Shown in pieces: positions 49,439 through 64,000 of a DNA stretch of 64,000 bases (its first letter is position 1; every line of letters starts with the position of its first letter). The DNA is from Amorphochlora amoebiformis. Taxonomy: Eukaryota; Cercozoa; Chlorarachniophyceae. The translations under genes and the position numbers were made by a program. Location: NCBI GenBank assembly GCA_054601695.1, contig BAAHQB010000055.1, positions 496,001-560,000 on the forward strand, read 5' to 3'. Under the pieces are notes generated by a model. That model was not told the origin of the DNA. It did no database searches and worked only from the letters and a program-made list of their open reading frames with translations.

Positions 49439-49858
49439 GATTATATACATATTTTATACATATAGACATATATACATATATATATATATATATGTACGTA
49501 AATTAACACACACATATAATAGTAATATATATATATATACATATAGAGAGAGAGAGAGATATATATATATTATATATATATATATATATATACATACATA
49601 CATACATACATATATATGTATATATATATATGTGTGTGTGTTATCTTTATATACACATATGCATATATATATATATATAGTATATATATATAGATATATA
49701 AATATGTATATAAATATATATATGTACATTTATCCAGGAATATATATATAATATATATTTACTATAAATATAGACACATATATGTATATACATATGTATA
49801 TACGTATATATATTATATATATATGTATATATATATATATATATATATGTATAAATAC

Positions 49859-49898
<40 letters not shown>

Positions 49899-49907
49899 TT
49901 GTATATC

Positions 49908-49945
<38 letters not shown>

Positions 49946-50297
49946 AATTATAATTATATGTATATATACATTTTAATGTATATTATAATGTTCATACAAA
50001 CGTGCACATTTGTTATTTTAATGCCAATATGTACCACACATTCATATATTGATATACACAAATATATATAACGCATATACTCTACATAAATGTTTGCACA
50101 CTTTCGTATGTAAATATACATATACATATACTACATATACATACATATACATACATATACTTATATATAAATCTTTACTTATACATATATATGTATATAT
50201 ATATAAAATACGTCTATTCATATATATATATATATGGATTTATAAGTATATATATATATATATATATGTACACATATACATGTTTTTATAAGTGTAA

Positions 50298-50367
<70 letters not shown>

Positions 50368-50436
50368 ATATATATCTACATGTATATATATATATATGTA
50401 TAAACATGTGTACATATGCATATATATGTACACATG

Positions 50437-50509
<73 letters not shown>

Positions 50510-51178
50510 TATAGTATATATACACATATACATATACATATATGCTTAATACATATATATATATATATATACAACTACATATATATATACACATATATAT
50601 ATACATATACATATATACACATGTATATATGTATATGTACATATACATATATCTATACGAGGTACCTATTTACATCAAGGTTGGATATCTCCTGCTTCTC
50701 TACCACTAACCTGTCAATACATATACATACACACATATATACATACATACATATATATATACATGTATACATATATAAATACATATGTACATAATATATA
50801 TATGAATATACACGAATGCACATATACATATACAAATATATACATACACACACACATATATACATATATACATGTGTGTGTGTGTATGTGTGTAATTATA
50901 TATACATTTGTATATAAATAAATATATATATGGATACACATATATCTTCTGATGTGTCATATGAGTGTATATGTGTGTGTATCTTCGTATATATCTATAT
51001 TGCGTTTGTATCTTCGTATATATGTATATTACTCGGTACAATTGAGCCATGAACATGCCCTGTGGTACTGTAAGAAACCCTCCGTCTTTGTTTCTGTAAT
51101 TTCACCTAAATGTCCTTTTAATTATATATATGCATATACAAAAAATGTAATGCGATGATATACATATAAACACATATG

Positions 51179-51235
<57 letters not shown>

Positions 51236-51291
51236 TATATATAAATATAATATATATATATATAATATAAATAAATATATATATATATACA

Positions 51292-51332
<41 letters not shown>

Positions 51333-53262
51333 TATATACGTGTATGCATATATACTCATATATACTCGTAATAACATACTTAATATACATCACACATTGC
51401 TAGATAAAAATCATTAATATGTAGGTTTTAGAGATAGGAAATCATATAACTAAAACATTCAGATTAGGCTTAGGCCTAATATTACCTTAGGATTAAGTTT
51501 CACTCTTACGTGTTGGGGTAGGGTTAGGGATAGGGTTAGGGTTAGGGTTGGGGTTAGGGTTAGGACTAGGGTTAGGGTTAGGGTTAAGAAGATTGGCTAC
51601 GGTTGTTATAAGCGTGAGACTGTGTGTTTCTAGATCAGTGTAGGTATTGGAAGCTAGGGTTAAGGTTAGGGTTAGGGTTATGGTTCGCACTTAAATTACA
51701 ATCAGAACAATGCTTAGGGTTAGGGTAATGGTGATGAGGTAAGTGAGTAACCCAGTTACATCTTAGGATTGTGACGGTTTCATCTTACGGTCAGGATCGA
51801 GAATTAGGGTTAGGGTTAGGGTTAGGGTCAGAGTTAGGGTTAAGGTTAAGGTTAGGGTTAGGGTTAGAGTTAGGGTTATGGTTCGCACTGAGATTAGAAT
51901 CAGAACAATGCTTAGGGTTAGCTTAATAGTAATGAGGTAAGTGAGTAACCCTGTTACATCTTAGGGTTGTGACGGTTTCATCTTACGGTCGGGGTCAGGA
52001 ATTAGGGTTAGGATCAGATTATTCAGCATGTCTTAGTCCTAGAATTAGGGTTAGGGTTAGGGTTAGGGTAAGGGCTGGGGCTAGGATTAGGGTTAGGATT
52101 AGAGATAGGGTTCAAACCAATGTTAAGGCTAGGGGTGATGATAAGTAGGGTTAGAGCTAGTAGGCGCTAGGGCTAGGGCTAGGCTTAGGGCTAGGCTTAG
52201 GGCTGGGCTAGCGTTAGGACCAGAGTTAGGGTTATGGCTATAGCTAGGGTTAAGGCTTGGGCTAGGGTTATGAGTAGAGCTAGGATTAAAAGGTTAGGGT
52301 TGAAGACAGTTGGGGTTAGGGTTACGATTCGGGTCCTCTTTATGAGCTATTCGGTAGGATTTAGTATTGGGAACGGAAGATTGCCACGTGTGGATGAATA
52401 CATCGCATTTCTGAGGGAGGGAGAGGGTGAGTGGGAGGAGAGAGATATGATATCGAGAGATAGGATATCGAGAGATATGATATCGAGAGTGATATCGAGA
52501 GATATGATATCGAGAGATATATGATAGCGAGAGATATGATATCGAGAGATATGATATCGAGAGATATGATATCGAGAGATATGATATCGAGAGATATGTG
52601 ATATCGAGAGATGATATCGAGAGATATGATATCGAGAGACCTTAGTGAGTTTTCGACACGTGCGGACGAAGTTTACGATGGGACACACGCGGGACCCATC
52701 TGGATATTTAAGCAAAGAAATAAATTCTATTATAATCTTGTCATTTAATGGATATAAATACACAAATGAGTTTAAAAATATACATATGATATTTCACGTG
52801 TATCTATTCGATATATTTATAACCTTGACCCTAACCCTAACCCTAACTGTAACCCTAACCCTAATCCTCACCCTAACCCTAACCCTAACCCTAACCCTAA
52901 TCCTAAGCCTAATCCTAATCCTAACCATAACCCTAACCCTAACCGTAACCCTAACCCTAACCCTAAACTTAGCCCTAACCCTAACCCTAATCCTAACCCT
53001 AACCCTAACCCTAATCCTAACCCTAACCCTAACCCTAACCCTAACCCAAACCCTAACCCTAACCCTAACCCTTACCCTAACCCTAACCCTAACCCTAACC
53101 CTAACCCTAACCCTAACTCTAACCCTAACTCTAACCCTAACCCTAACTCTAACCCTAACCCAACCCTAATCCTATATATGTATGTATATATAATATATAT
53201 ACATATGAAAATATATTTACATATAACACGATATATATATATATACATATTCATATATATAT

Positions 53263-53296
<34 letters not shown>

Positions 53297-53360
53297 ACAT
53301 ATGTATATATATATATATATATATTATATATACATACATATACATATATATATATACATA

Positions 53361-53414
<54 letters not shown>

Positions 53415-54108
53415 ATATGTATATGAGCATGCATTTGTGTGCATACATATATAAATGGAGAGAAAAAAAGAGAGAATGAGAAAAGAGAGGAAGCGAGAAG
53501 AAAAAGTTAAAGAGAGAGAAAAAAGAGGAAAAAAGTGAGAGAAGAGAGAGAGAGAGAGAGAAAGAGGAAGAGAGAGAAAAAAAAGAAAGAGAAGAGAGAG
53601 AGAGAAGAAAAGAGAGCAAGAGAGAAAAAAAGGAGAAAAAAAGAGGGCACAAGAGAGAAAAGGAGAGAAAAAAAAAGAGTATTAGAGAGGAAGAGAGAGA
53701 AAAACGAGAGGAAGAGAGAGAAAAAGAGAGGAAGAGAGAGACAAAGAGAGGAAGAGAGTGAAAAAGAGAGGAAGAAAGAGAAAAAGAGAGGAAGAGAGTG
53801 AAAAAGAGAGGAAGAAAAAGAAAAAGAGAGGAAGAGAGTGAAACAGAGAGGAAGAGAGAGAAACAGAGAGGAAGAGAGAGAAAAAGAGAGGAAGAGAGTG
53901 AAACAGAGAGGAAGAGAGAGAAAAAGAGTTGAAGAGGGAGAAAGAGAGAGGAAGAGAGTGAAAAAGAGAGGAGATAGGAAGAGAGAGGAAAACAGAGGAA
54001 GAGAAGACCCTTAAAGGCGTCGTAAAAGTGTCCAACGATTAGGATAGCTACGCGCAACTTGCATAGAGAGCATTTTCTAAATCCATATTGGTTATTTCGT
54101 ATATATTG

Positions 54109-54147
<39 letters not shown>

Positions 54148-54281
54148 GCTTTACCATACTGGTAACAATTATTAGGTATATTTACTATGTATAAATATAT
54201 ATATGTATATATTTACTATGTATAAATATATACATATATATATATGTAAATGTATGTATATATATATATATATATAGGTAG

Positions 54282-54312
<31 letters not shown>

Positions 54313-54559
54313 ATACAATACAATCTAATACGATATAAATACATCTATTTTTATTCATACGTCAACATAGTCAACATACACATGCATACATACCTGTACA
54401 TATGATTGTATATTTATATGTGTCTATTTATATATCCCCCTCTCCTCTCTTTCTCTCTCTATCTCTCTATCTCTCTTTCTCTCTCTCTCTCTTCTCTTTG
54501 TCTAATATTATATACCTCTTCCTACGCCGCCCAATGGAAGTCATATTCCTAAATTCCAT
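38318..54559 (-). CDS. Probable glycosyltransferase, 16 exons, 336 aa
   Basis: Exons, high to low coordinate: 54559-54516, 54076-54009, 52726-52641, 52410-52326, 51105-51033, 50710-50666, 49376-49360, 48182-48163, 47637-47594, 46575-46420, 44962-44907, 43221-43180, 41730-41672, 39542-39459, 38700-38645, 38393-38318 (TAA at 38320-38318). They total 1011 nt and stay in phase throughout. Visible blocks: start [15 protein letters not shown]; a Rossmann-like first strand [57 protein letters not shown]; and [15 protein letters not shown]. This order (hydrophobic strand, DvFiHtW, vvkiRpD, DnFf, npE-LL) is what I know from uncharacterised bacterial and algal glycosyltransferase-like proteins; donor and acceptor are unknown. 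There is no signal peptide. Weakest exons are the 17-nt and 20-nt ones (49376, 48182), chosen because they restore phase. Exon 41730-41672 would need a GC donor. The gene is convergent with pyruvate kinase. Confidence 0.6.
38985..39131 (-). repeat. TTAGGG block (CCCTAA in the sense of the minus-strand gene)
   Basis: It lies in the glycosyltransferase intron between exons 39542-39459 and 38700-38645, followed by CT sequence (39140-39452) and preceded by GA sequence (38817-38950). Confidence 0.9.
40300..41655. repeat. GA-rich minisatellite
   Basis: The unit of about 50-65 bp, built from gacaaagacacacagagaga, gaatagagaagagagaag and a variable (GA)n run, is repeated about 14 times to about 41310 and then decays. 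The long Ser-Leu frame on the other strand is a translation artefact. The array fills the intron between glycosyltransferase exons 41730 and 39542, pyrimidine-rich in the sense strand. Confidence 0.85.
43655..44890. repeat. 18-bp GA-rich minisatellite
   Basis: The unit gggagagaaagagagaga (18 bp) is repeated for about 950 bp with point changes, followed by gggtgagaga units. The Arg-Glu and Ser-Leu frames here are artefacts of an array whose period is a multiple of 3. It lies in a glycosyltransferase intron. Confidence 0.85.
44923..46000 (-). repeat. About 165-bp tandem units derived from a glycosyltransferase exon edge
   Basis: The plus-strand core gagtcttaggggttgtattg followed by tagatacgtatgccatagct recurs at about 44925, 45089, 45257, 45423, 45585 and, degraded, 45948. 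Units are separated by AT arrays and share atgctcttta and atgttcatata words. The lowest copy is exon 44962-44907 of the glycosyltransferase, read in reverse. The others lie upstream of it in the same intron and keep the cag acceptor. Confidence 0.85.
46607..48560 (-). repeat. TTAGGG and CT blocks in glycosyltransferase introns
   Basis: TTAGGG blocks occupy 46607-46930 and 48200-48560, with a CT-rich stretch at 46970-47590 between them. A short CCCTAA block at 49045-49160 runs the other way. Exons 47637-47594 and 48182-48163 lie among these blocks. Confidence 0.85.
51515..53172. repeat. Telomere-type blocks of opposite orientation
   Basis: TTAGGG at 51515-52330 fills the glycosyltransferase intron after exon 52326. 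CCCTAA at 52824-53172 lies in the intron before exon 52726. The first follows the sense bias seen elsewhere and the second breaks it. Two sub-blocks at about 51660-51770 and 51870-51985 repeat words such as gttcgcac and cagaacaatgcttaggg. Confidence 0.9.
52436..52640. repeat. 15-bp tandem repeat in a glycosyltransferase intron
   Basis: The unit gagagatatgatatc is repeated about 13 times with small length changes. It makes up nearly the whole 230-nt intron between exons 52726-52641 and 52410-52326. The downstream acceptor (ctccctccctcag on the minus strand) is one of the few with a classical pyrimidine tract. Confidence 0.85.
53455..54005. repeat. GA array in glycosyltransferase intron 2
   Basis: Units of the type gagaggaagagagagaaaaa, about 20 bp, follow exon 54076-54009 on the minus strand. 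A similar GA array at 58470-58800 follows BTB exon 58937-58854. Both are pyrimidine-rich in the sense strand. Confidence 0.85.
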
Positions 54560-54950
54560 TTCTGGACACACGTGTGAGACCTTATTATATATGTTACTTA
54601 TCTTATTGATTATATCAATAGCATGTCATTTTTAGCTAATTTTGGTGTGTACAGACAGATAGAAGCTGTATTTTGTGCTGTGTATGTATACACTCGATAG
54701 TAAATATGTTGGTTATGGAAGGACAAGAGAAACTAAATTATATATGTCGTATGTCGTATTCAATGCATGGTGTGTTTGCGCGTATAACGGAAGTCAAAAG
54801 TATCCGTGTCGGATGTATATTTTATTATTTATGGTTATGTTGTGTATATATATGTAACAATATGAATATATATATATATATATGTAAATATAGATAGATT
54901 GTATTTATGCTTTTGTTTTCATATGTATGTTTTCATGTACACATTAATAC

Positions 54951-55016
<66 letters not shown>

Positions 55017-55062
55017 AATATATATATATATATATTACAGACAGACAAGGGAAATCTTATTC

Positions 55063-55159
<97 letters not shown>

Positions 55160-55391
55160 TATTATATATATATATATATATATATTACATTATATTTTAT
55201 ATATATATGTATATATATATTACAGACAGACAAGGGAAGTGTTATTCTGTATGTGATGTATGTGTTAATTTGTCTAGTATGTTGTGAATTGGCTGAAAAA
55301 TGAGTTGTTATGTGTGTGGTGTGTATGTCATTTTATCGGTTATGGTGTGAATGTATGTATGTGTTTGTACGTGTATTGTATGTATATATAT

Positions 55392-55454
<63 letters not shown>

Positions 55455-55467
55455 GTACATGTATATG

Positions 55468-55500
<33 letters not shown>

Positions 55501-55574
55501 TATATATATATGTACATTATGTATTTGTGAAAGCTTTTTAATAAGATACCCATACGTATCTATCTACATGCATA

Positions 55575-55608
<34 letters not shown>

Positions 55609-55639
55609 GCATATATACACATATACATATTACATACAT

Positions 55640-55681
<42 letters not shown>

Positions 55682-55854
55682 TGTATATAATACATATGTA
55701 TATGTAAATATATATATATATATATATATATAGAACATATATTTATATTTAAATATATCTAATACATATATCATATATATACATATACATATACACACAT
55801 ACACATCTACACACATTACATCACCAACACAAACTCAACCTACAAACTACAATT
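54560..55854. repeat. Spacer with three related transcript-like islands in AT arrays
   Basis: Islands at about 54650-54850, 55037-55070 and 55222-55310 share the edge acagacagacaagggaa and related downstream bases. They can be read either as plus-strand exon starts after an acag acceptor or as minus-strand exon ends before a gta donor. The plus frame of the last island ends LVCCELAEK and a stop. On the minus strand the same island follows a good acceptor (catttttcag). Coding status and strand remain unresolved. Confidence 0.35.
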
Positions 55855-56055
55855 TCATACCCGATTCTCCTCCTCCCCCCTTAAAACCCTCAGCTGGTCC
55901 ATATGAGCGCACTTAAGTTCCTCTTTTGTGATATGTTCCCTCTCTTGTGTAACATGTTCCTTGTGCTCTTTCGCAATAGAGGTTTGCAGGATGGAGAGGG
56001 ATATTAGGGAGAGAATGAAAAGGGCCGTTACGGCGAGGGGGGAGGGGACGGGCAT
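55855..56055 (-). CDS. Small membrane-anchored or secreted protein, 66 aa
   Basis: This single open frame has normal base composition and no repeats. It starts [20 protein letters not shown], a Pro-rich start followed by about 18 hydrophobic residues, then continues with a charged helix ([19 protein letters not shown]) and ends GEEENRV and TGA. A splice donor (gtatga) overlaps the last codons, so it could instead be the first exon of a longer gene. Length and layout, with one N-terminal membrane helix and a charged coil, recall the cytochrome-oxidase assembly factor PET117, but no diagnostic residue is shared convincingly. It may equally be a short signal-anchored protein of unknown role. It lies about 1.3 kb upstream of the glycosyltransferase start on the same strand. 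Confidence 0.4.
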   Translation of the reverse strand: MPVPSPLAVTALFILSLISLSILQTSIAKEHKEHVTQEREHITKEELKCAHMDQLRVLRGEEENRV

Positions 56056-57608
<1,553 letters not shown>

Positions 57609-58044
57609 TCATTGTCTAATCATATTGGAGATCCAGTTTCTCACAGTTTCTCCCGATTCTGTGTCACATAAACCGGCACTGGACGGGGTTCCCGTCACCA
57701 CATATAGCTTCATGAAAACGAGTCCCAATGCCTGTTTGATACCCGCGGGAGATAGTTGGAACACCAGCCTCATGAGCTTTTTGAAGTTATTATTTTGGTT
57801 GCTTCGAATCATTCGGCTGTTGAAGCTGCCGTACTCGATGACTTCTAATCTCTTAAGGAGCTGCGCTATGCGCAAGTTGACGTAGCTGGAAGTTTGTTTA
57901 ATTATTTGGTTTGTATGTATTTTTTTGTTTTGGAAGTATGTAGAGATATATGTATGTAATTATGTATTTGCATAAATTTATGTGTAAATGGGTATAGAAT
58001 AAAGACATATTGTATATACATATATATATGTACTTTGTATACGC

Positions 58045-58085
<41 letters not shown>

Positions 58086-58224
58086 GTATATATATATATA
58101 TTTACATATGTATTTACGTAAATATATATATATATATATATACATATACACACATAATATGAACAGATATACATATATATATAGATATATATTTATATGT
58201 GTGTGTATGTATATTATATGTATA

Positions 58225-58262
<38 letters not shown>

Positions 58263-58306
58263 GTATACATATGTGTGTGTGTTAATATATATATATATAT
58301 ATATAA

Positions 58307-58352
<46 letters not shown>

Positions 58353-58378
58353 GTGATAAATAACTATATTTATGCATA

Positions 58379-58451
<73 letters not shown>

Positions 58452-58669
58452 ATATACATCTGTGTGTGTGTTAGAGAGAAAAGAGAGATGGAAAAGGAGA
58501 GGGAGAGAAACAGAGACAGAGAGACAGAGAGATAGAGAGGGACAGAGAGAGAAAGAGAAAGAGAGAGAGAAAGAGAGAGAGGAAGAAAAAGAGAGAAAAA
58601 GAGGAGAGAAAGAGAGAGAGGAGAAAGAGAGAGAGAAAGAGAGAGAGAAAGAAAAAGAGAGAAAAAGAG

Positions 58670-58701
<32 letters not shown>

Positions 58702-59021
58702 AAATAAGAAAGAGAGAGAGAGAAAATAAGAAAGAGAGAGAGAGAGAAAGAGGGAGAGAGAGAAAGAGAGTGTGAGAAAGAGAGAGAGAGAAAGAGAGAC
58801 ATAGAAATAATTTAGCTAATAAGAGAGTAGAAAATGGAGTATTTTGAGTCCACTCATGCATTCCATGATGCGAAGCCATGACGAGAAACTTTGTAGACTT
58901 ATTGTTCAAACCTCCAGCACTAATCAAAGGGACCTCCCTGTGATATATGTATATACTTGTATTTTATATATATCTATATATGCGTATGTATTATATTATA
59001 TATTTTATTATATGAATATAT

Positions 59022-59070
<49 letters not shown>

Positions 59071-59121
59071 TTTATATTATATATTTTACGTATGAATATA
59101 TATATATATATGCCTTATATA

Positions 59122-59152
<31 letters not shown>

Positions 59153-59653
59153 ATATACATATATGTTTAATATACATATATATATATATATATATATATT
59201 GTATAAGTGTGTATATTTATGTATAATGTGCATGTTTGTATATATACACTATTTTACAAATATCCATATACACACATATATATATGTACATATATACATA
59301 TATATATATATATATAGACATAATATACAAACTCTCATTTTCAAAACTACATACTAAAATATTTCCCAAGTGAGATGTCCAAGACCGAAAACAAATTAAG
59401 ACAGAAATTATTTCGAAAAGCGAGAGAATAACAAGAATAGTTATGCGGAAGAGGAAAAAAAAAAAACAAAAGAGAAAAAAGAAGTTTTTGTTTTTCCAAA
59501 AGAGGCGAAAAAGAGAAGAAAATTCATGCGAAGAGAGAGAAGGAGAAAGGATAGATTGAGTCATCACCAAGCTTTGATAAGCTTCTCGCTTCCGTACTTG
59601 AAAGCAATCGCAAATACTTCTTCTAGATCGGATGTTCCCAGTTTCGTCATTAC

Positions 59654-59687
<34 letters not shown>

Positions 59688-59729
59688 AATACTAATATAT
59701 GATATATATTATGTAGTAATTACACATAT

Positions 59730-59766
<37 letters not shown>

Positions 59767-59851
59767 CGTAAATAAATATATATGATATATATACTTCTGG
59801 ACATATATTTATACATGAATATATGTATAGTATCTAGATATATATACATAT

Positions 59852-59882
<31 letters not shown>

Positions 59883-59970
59883 GTTATATTTATACACGTA
59901 ATATATATACAACTTATATTACATACATATACTTTTTATACCCCAAGTGGTATTTGAAGGATAAATAAGC

Positions 59971-60050
<80 letters not shown>

Positions 60051-60108
60051 ATATATATATACATAAATATATTACATATATATATATATATATGTATACA
60101 TAAATATG

Positions 60109-60141
<33 letters not shown>

Positions 60142-60429
60142 TTACATATATATATATATATGCGTGTGTGTGTGTGTGTATGTGTACATTATAATATAAT
60201 GTAGGTGTGTATACCTATAAGCATATATATATATATATATAATATATATATAATAAAAATATATATATATATATATAATATAATATATATATTAGATATA
60301 TATATATATACGTAAATGTATATATAACATAAGGATATATACATAAGGATATATATATATATATATATATATATGTACCCCTAGTGGCGTTTTGAAGGGA
60401 TGGAGACACTCCAAGAACGACCTCCAAGA

Positions 60430-60484
<55 letters not shown>

Positions 60485-60613
60485 GTATGTATGTATAGTT
60501 AGATATATGGTATCTCTGTTCATACATATAAGTATTGTAGGATATGTTCATGTAAATGTATGTACATGAGTATATTTATTCATATCTTGCTAATACACAC
60601 ACACACACACACA

Positions 60614-60662
<49 letters not shown>

Positions 60663-60672
60663 ATATATACAC

Positions 60673-60713
<41 letters not shown>

Positions 60714-60735
60714 ACCATCAAATAATATACAAAAG

Positions 60736-60801
<66 letters not shown>

Positions 60802-61223
60802 ACAATAGAACAGGCTCATATCCACCTTCCAGTGACGACAATCTCCCCAATCTTTTCTTCTTTCTCCATAAAAATCTCCATACTTCCCAGATGCCCCACC
60901 CTCACGCAACCTGCCTTACCTCTCACCGAGTCCTTTCCTTCCTTGAAATCCAATATCTCTAGCTTTGCAACATCTCCAGATGCATCGTTGGCGAGGATCG
61001 CACCCTTCGCTGAGCCATTCTTCCCATCCAATAGCTCAAGCTTATCAACGTCGTCGCCCGATGCATCGTTGATGAGTGTCGCAAAGTATGGACAGGCGAC
61101 CGTAAGCAAAATTCGATAAGTCTTGATGACTGTACCTCCAACGTTGAGTAAGAGGTCAAACTCGGGTGTATCCTTGTGAAGATTCTTAGCGCAGAAGGAG
61201 GACTTGCGTTGTACAAGAGACAT
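57609..61223 (-). CDS. BTB/POZ-domain protein, 5 exons, 298 aa
   Basis: Exons, high to low: 61223-60826, 60430-60379, 59653-59568, 58937-58854, 57885-57609 (TGA). All four junctions are phase-compatible. The start is the ATG at 61223, preceded by gccgcc, a strong Kozak context; an in-frame ATG at 61292 is less likely. The BTB fold is seen as [20 protein letters not shown], then PYFATLIND, and across exons 2 and 3 [14 protein letters not shown] and [21 protein letters not shown], the usual a3-a5 helices. BTB domains are protein-protein adaptors, often dimeric and often substrate receptors for cullin-3 ligases; here this is inference only. The C-terminal part, including [17 protein letters not shown] and [16 protein letters not shown], is helical and not recognised. 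The end of exon 4 at 58854 is the least certain border. Exon 1 contains an internal tandem duplication (see findings). Confidence 0.75.
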
Positions 61224-62398
<1,175 letters not shown>

Positions 62399-63040
62399 AC
62401 CCGTATACATTTTTACACCTCCATCATACATTTTCCCACATTCCCTAAACATCAATGTACATACTTTCCAAACACTCATGCACATATTCTCATAGTCGGT
62501 ATACATGCGCTCACGGGTCGCAAGCATCAATGTACATCTTTACACGGCCAGTACATATGCTCCCACGGGTAGTATATACCAATATACATATTTACACGGC
62601 CTGTGTACATGTTTCACAGGTTGTAAAACACCAATGTACATATTTACACGGCCTACATACATGCTTTCACCGGTCATAAACACCAATGTACATATTTACA
62701 CGGCCAGTAAACATGCTTGCACGGGTCATAAACACCAATGTACATATTTACACGGCCAGTACACATGCTCACACGAGCAGAAAACACCAATATACACACT
62801 TACACGGCCAGTATAAATGCTCTCACTGGTCATAAAAACCAATGTACATATTTACATGGCTAATGTACATGCTTTCAAAGTTCATAAACACCAATGTACA
62901 TATTCACACGGCCAATATACATGCTTTCAAAGTTCATAAACACCACTGTACATATTTACACGGCCAATATACATGCTTTCAAAGTTCATAAACACCAATG
63001 TACATATTTACACTGTAATTACACATGCTCGCACGGGTGC
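62399..63040. repeat. 52-bp minisatellite, about 11-12 units
   Basis: The phase mark caccaatgtaca or a close variant recurs at 62525, 62577, 62629, 62681, 62733, 62785, 62837, 62889, 62941 and 62993, an exact 52-bp step. Each unit then reads tatttacacggcc, an atacatgct block and an acgggtcataaa block. Units become degenerate before 62525. Because 52 is not a multiple of 3 the open frames drift, so the array is not coding. It lies in the divergent spacer upstream of the gene at 63229. Confidence 0.9.
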
Positions 63041-63228
63041 TAACCCTGTAGTATCGAATTCTAATCCTTTAACCTTAACCTTGTATTGTTGAAACCTCTA
63101 ATCTTAACCCTCACTAGTCTTATCCCTCTAATGCTATCGTTGTAGTCTCCAATGTGTAATATTAGCCCTCTAATCTTAACCTTAGCTTACCAAGTGACCT
63201 TAATGTTAGATAGTTCTACTCCGGCGAC

Positions 63229-63416
63229 ATGGGGCATAAGTGTTCCGTGTGCAGGATACGAAAGGATGAAAGCGACGATGGCGAATTCGAGAATCTGGTG
63301 AGAGAGATAGATGTTTTTATATGCATATATACATATATATATTTGTATATTAGGTGTGGTATATGTTTAGCAGCATGTATACAATATGTATATATATATA
63401 TATATATGTATGTGTA

Positions 63417-63459
<43 letters not shown>

Positions 63460-63714
63460 TTTTATCTACACATATATATATGTATGTATATAATACTTAT
63501 ATATGTATAAAATTTGCATACTTTGGTATCTTTAAATGACCCTAACCATAATGTGTATATATATATCCCATCAATGTATAGATATATAATTTACATGAAG
63601 GGGGCAAATATTTTCTATGGAATATATATTGTTATAATGTTATATATACACATATACACACACATATACACATATGTATGTGTGTAGACATATATACATT
63701 TGTGTGTGTGTATG

Positions 63715-63765
<51 letters not shown>

Positions 63766-63783
63766 TTATATGCATGTACTGTG

Positions 63784-63826
<43 letters not shown>

Positions 63827-63940
63827 TGTTAGGATACCCCGAAGCACCCTATAGGAGACGCATACTTAAACATCGGTGCAACAACTGAGTGGACAAACTG
63901 GAGAAAGCCTACGGATAACGAGGTAGAGGTCGCATTTAAG
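63229..63940 (+). CDS. Unrecognised gene, first two exons, 3' partial
   Basis: Exon 1, 63229-63297, starts at ATG and reads [20 protein letters not shown], with a single CxxC pair followed by an acidic run, and ends at a gtgaga donor. Exon 2, 63833-63940, begins after a gttag acceptor, stays in phase 0 and includes [15 protein letters not shown] and TDNEVEVAF before a gtaatt donor. The product of the two exons is 59 residues. The CxxC could be half of a zinc site completed later in the gene. I do not recognise the family. The gene continues past the window edge. It is transcribed away from the BTB gene. Confidence 0.6.
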
Positions 63941-64000
63941 GTAATTTTACATGAATGTACATGAATATATGTATTTATCTATACGTAGTGTATACCTGTG

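Noticed and set aside
52351-52760. Plus-strand exon pair ([13 protein letters not shown], then [15 protein letters not shown])
   Set aside because: It is open and in phase, but the minus-strand reading has a far better acceptor, a recognisable CDVFIHTW motif and phase continuity with many other exons.

Overview
The window is nuclear DNA of an intron-dense eukaryote, most likely a protist or alga. The species cannot be named from the sequence. Coding sequence occurs only as very short exons (most 30-100 nt) between introns built from (AT)n arrays, interstitial telomere-type CCCTAA/TTAGGG blocks and CT/GA arrays. Nearly all long open frames (Tyr-Ile, Leu-Thr, Arg-Val, Ser-Leu or Arg-Glu repeats) are translations of those arrays and are not genes. 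I recovered the real genes by joining short normal-composition islands bounded by AG and GT (two by a GC donor) that stay in phase from exon to exon.

Layout. (1) 58-10916, plus: a NOL7-like nucleolar protein, 13 exons, 5' end outside the window. (2) 12518-36850, plus: a cytosolic-type pyruvate kinase. The 27 exons from 19655 to 36850 and one at 18268 are well supported; the exons between 12518 and 17037 are only candidates. (3) 54559-38318, minus, convergent with pyruvate kinase: a probable glycosyltransferase, 16 exons, 336 residues. (4) 56055-55855, minus: a short ORF with an N-terminal membrane or signal segment. (5) 61223-57609, minus: a BTB/POZ-domain protein, 5 exons, 298 residues. (6) 63229 onward, plus: first two exons of an unrecognised gene that runs off the window. 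Genes 5 and 6 are divergent and separated by a 52-bp minisatellite.

The genes do not form a pathway. They are ordinary housekeeping or cellular genes (ribosome biogenesis, glycolysis, glycan transfer, protein-protein adaptor). I saw no tRNA, rRNA, CRISPR array or autonomous transposon. Candidate mobile sequences are a foldback element (13.05-13.50 kb) and a dispersed SINE-like element in two introns.

The most unusual signal is the way the introns appear to have grown. Exon edges, with their splice site, are repeated as decaying copies ('echoes') inside the neighbouring intron, separated by AT arrays. The copies nearest the live exon are usually the best preserved. This recurs in at least three genes. 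Other genome-wide traits are (AT)n arrays that supply both GTATAT donors and ATATAG acceptors, CCCTAA blocks mostly in the sense orientation and sometimes forming the acceptor, GC-AG introns, and CTAG-rich sequence directly after stop codons.
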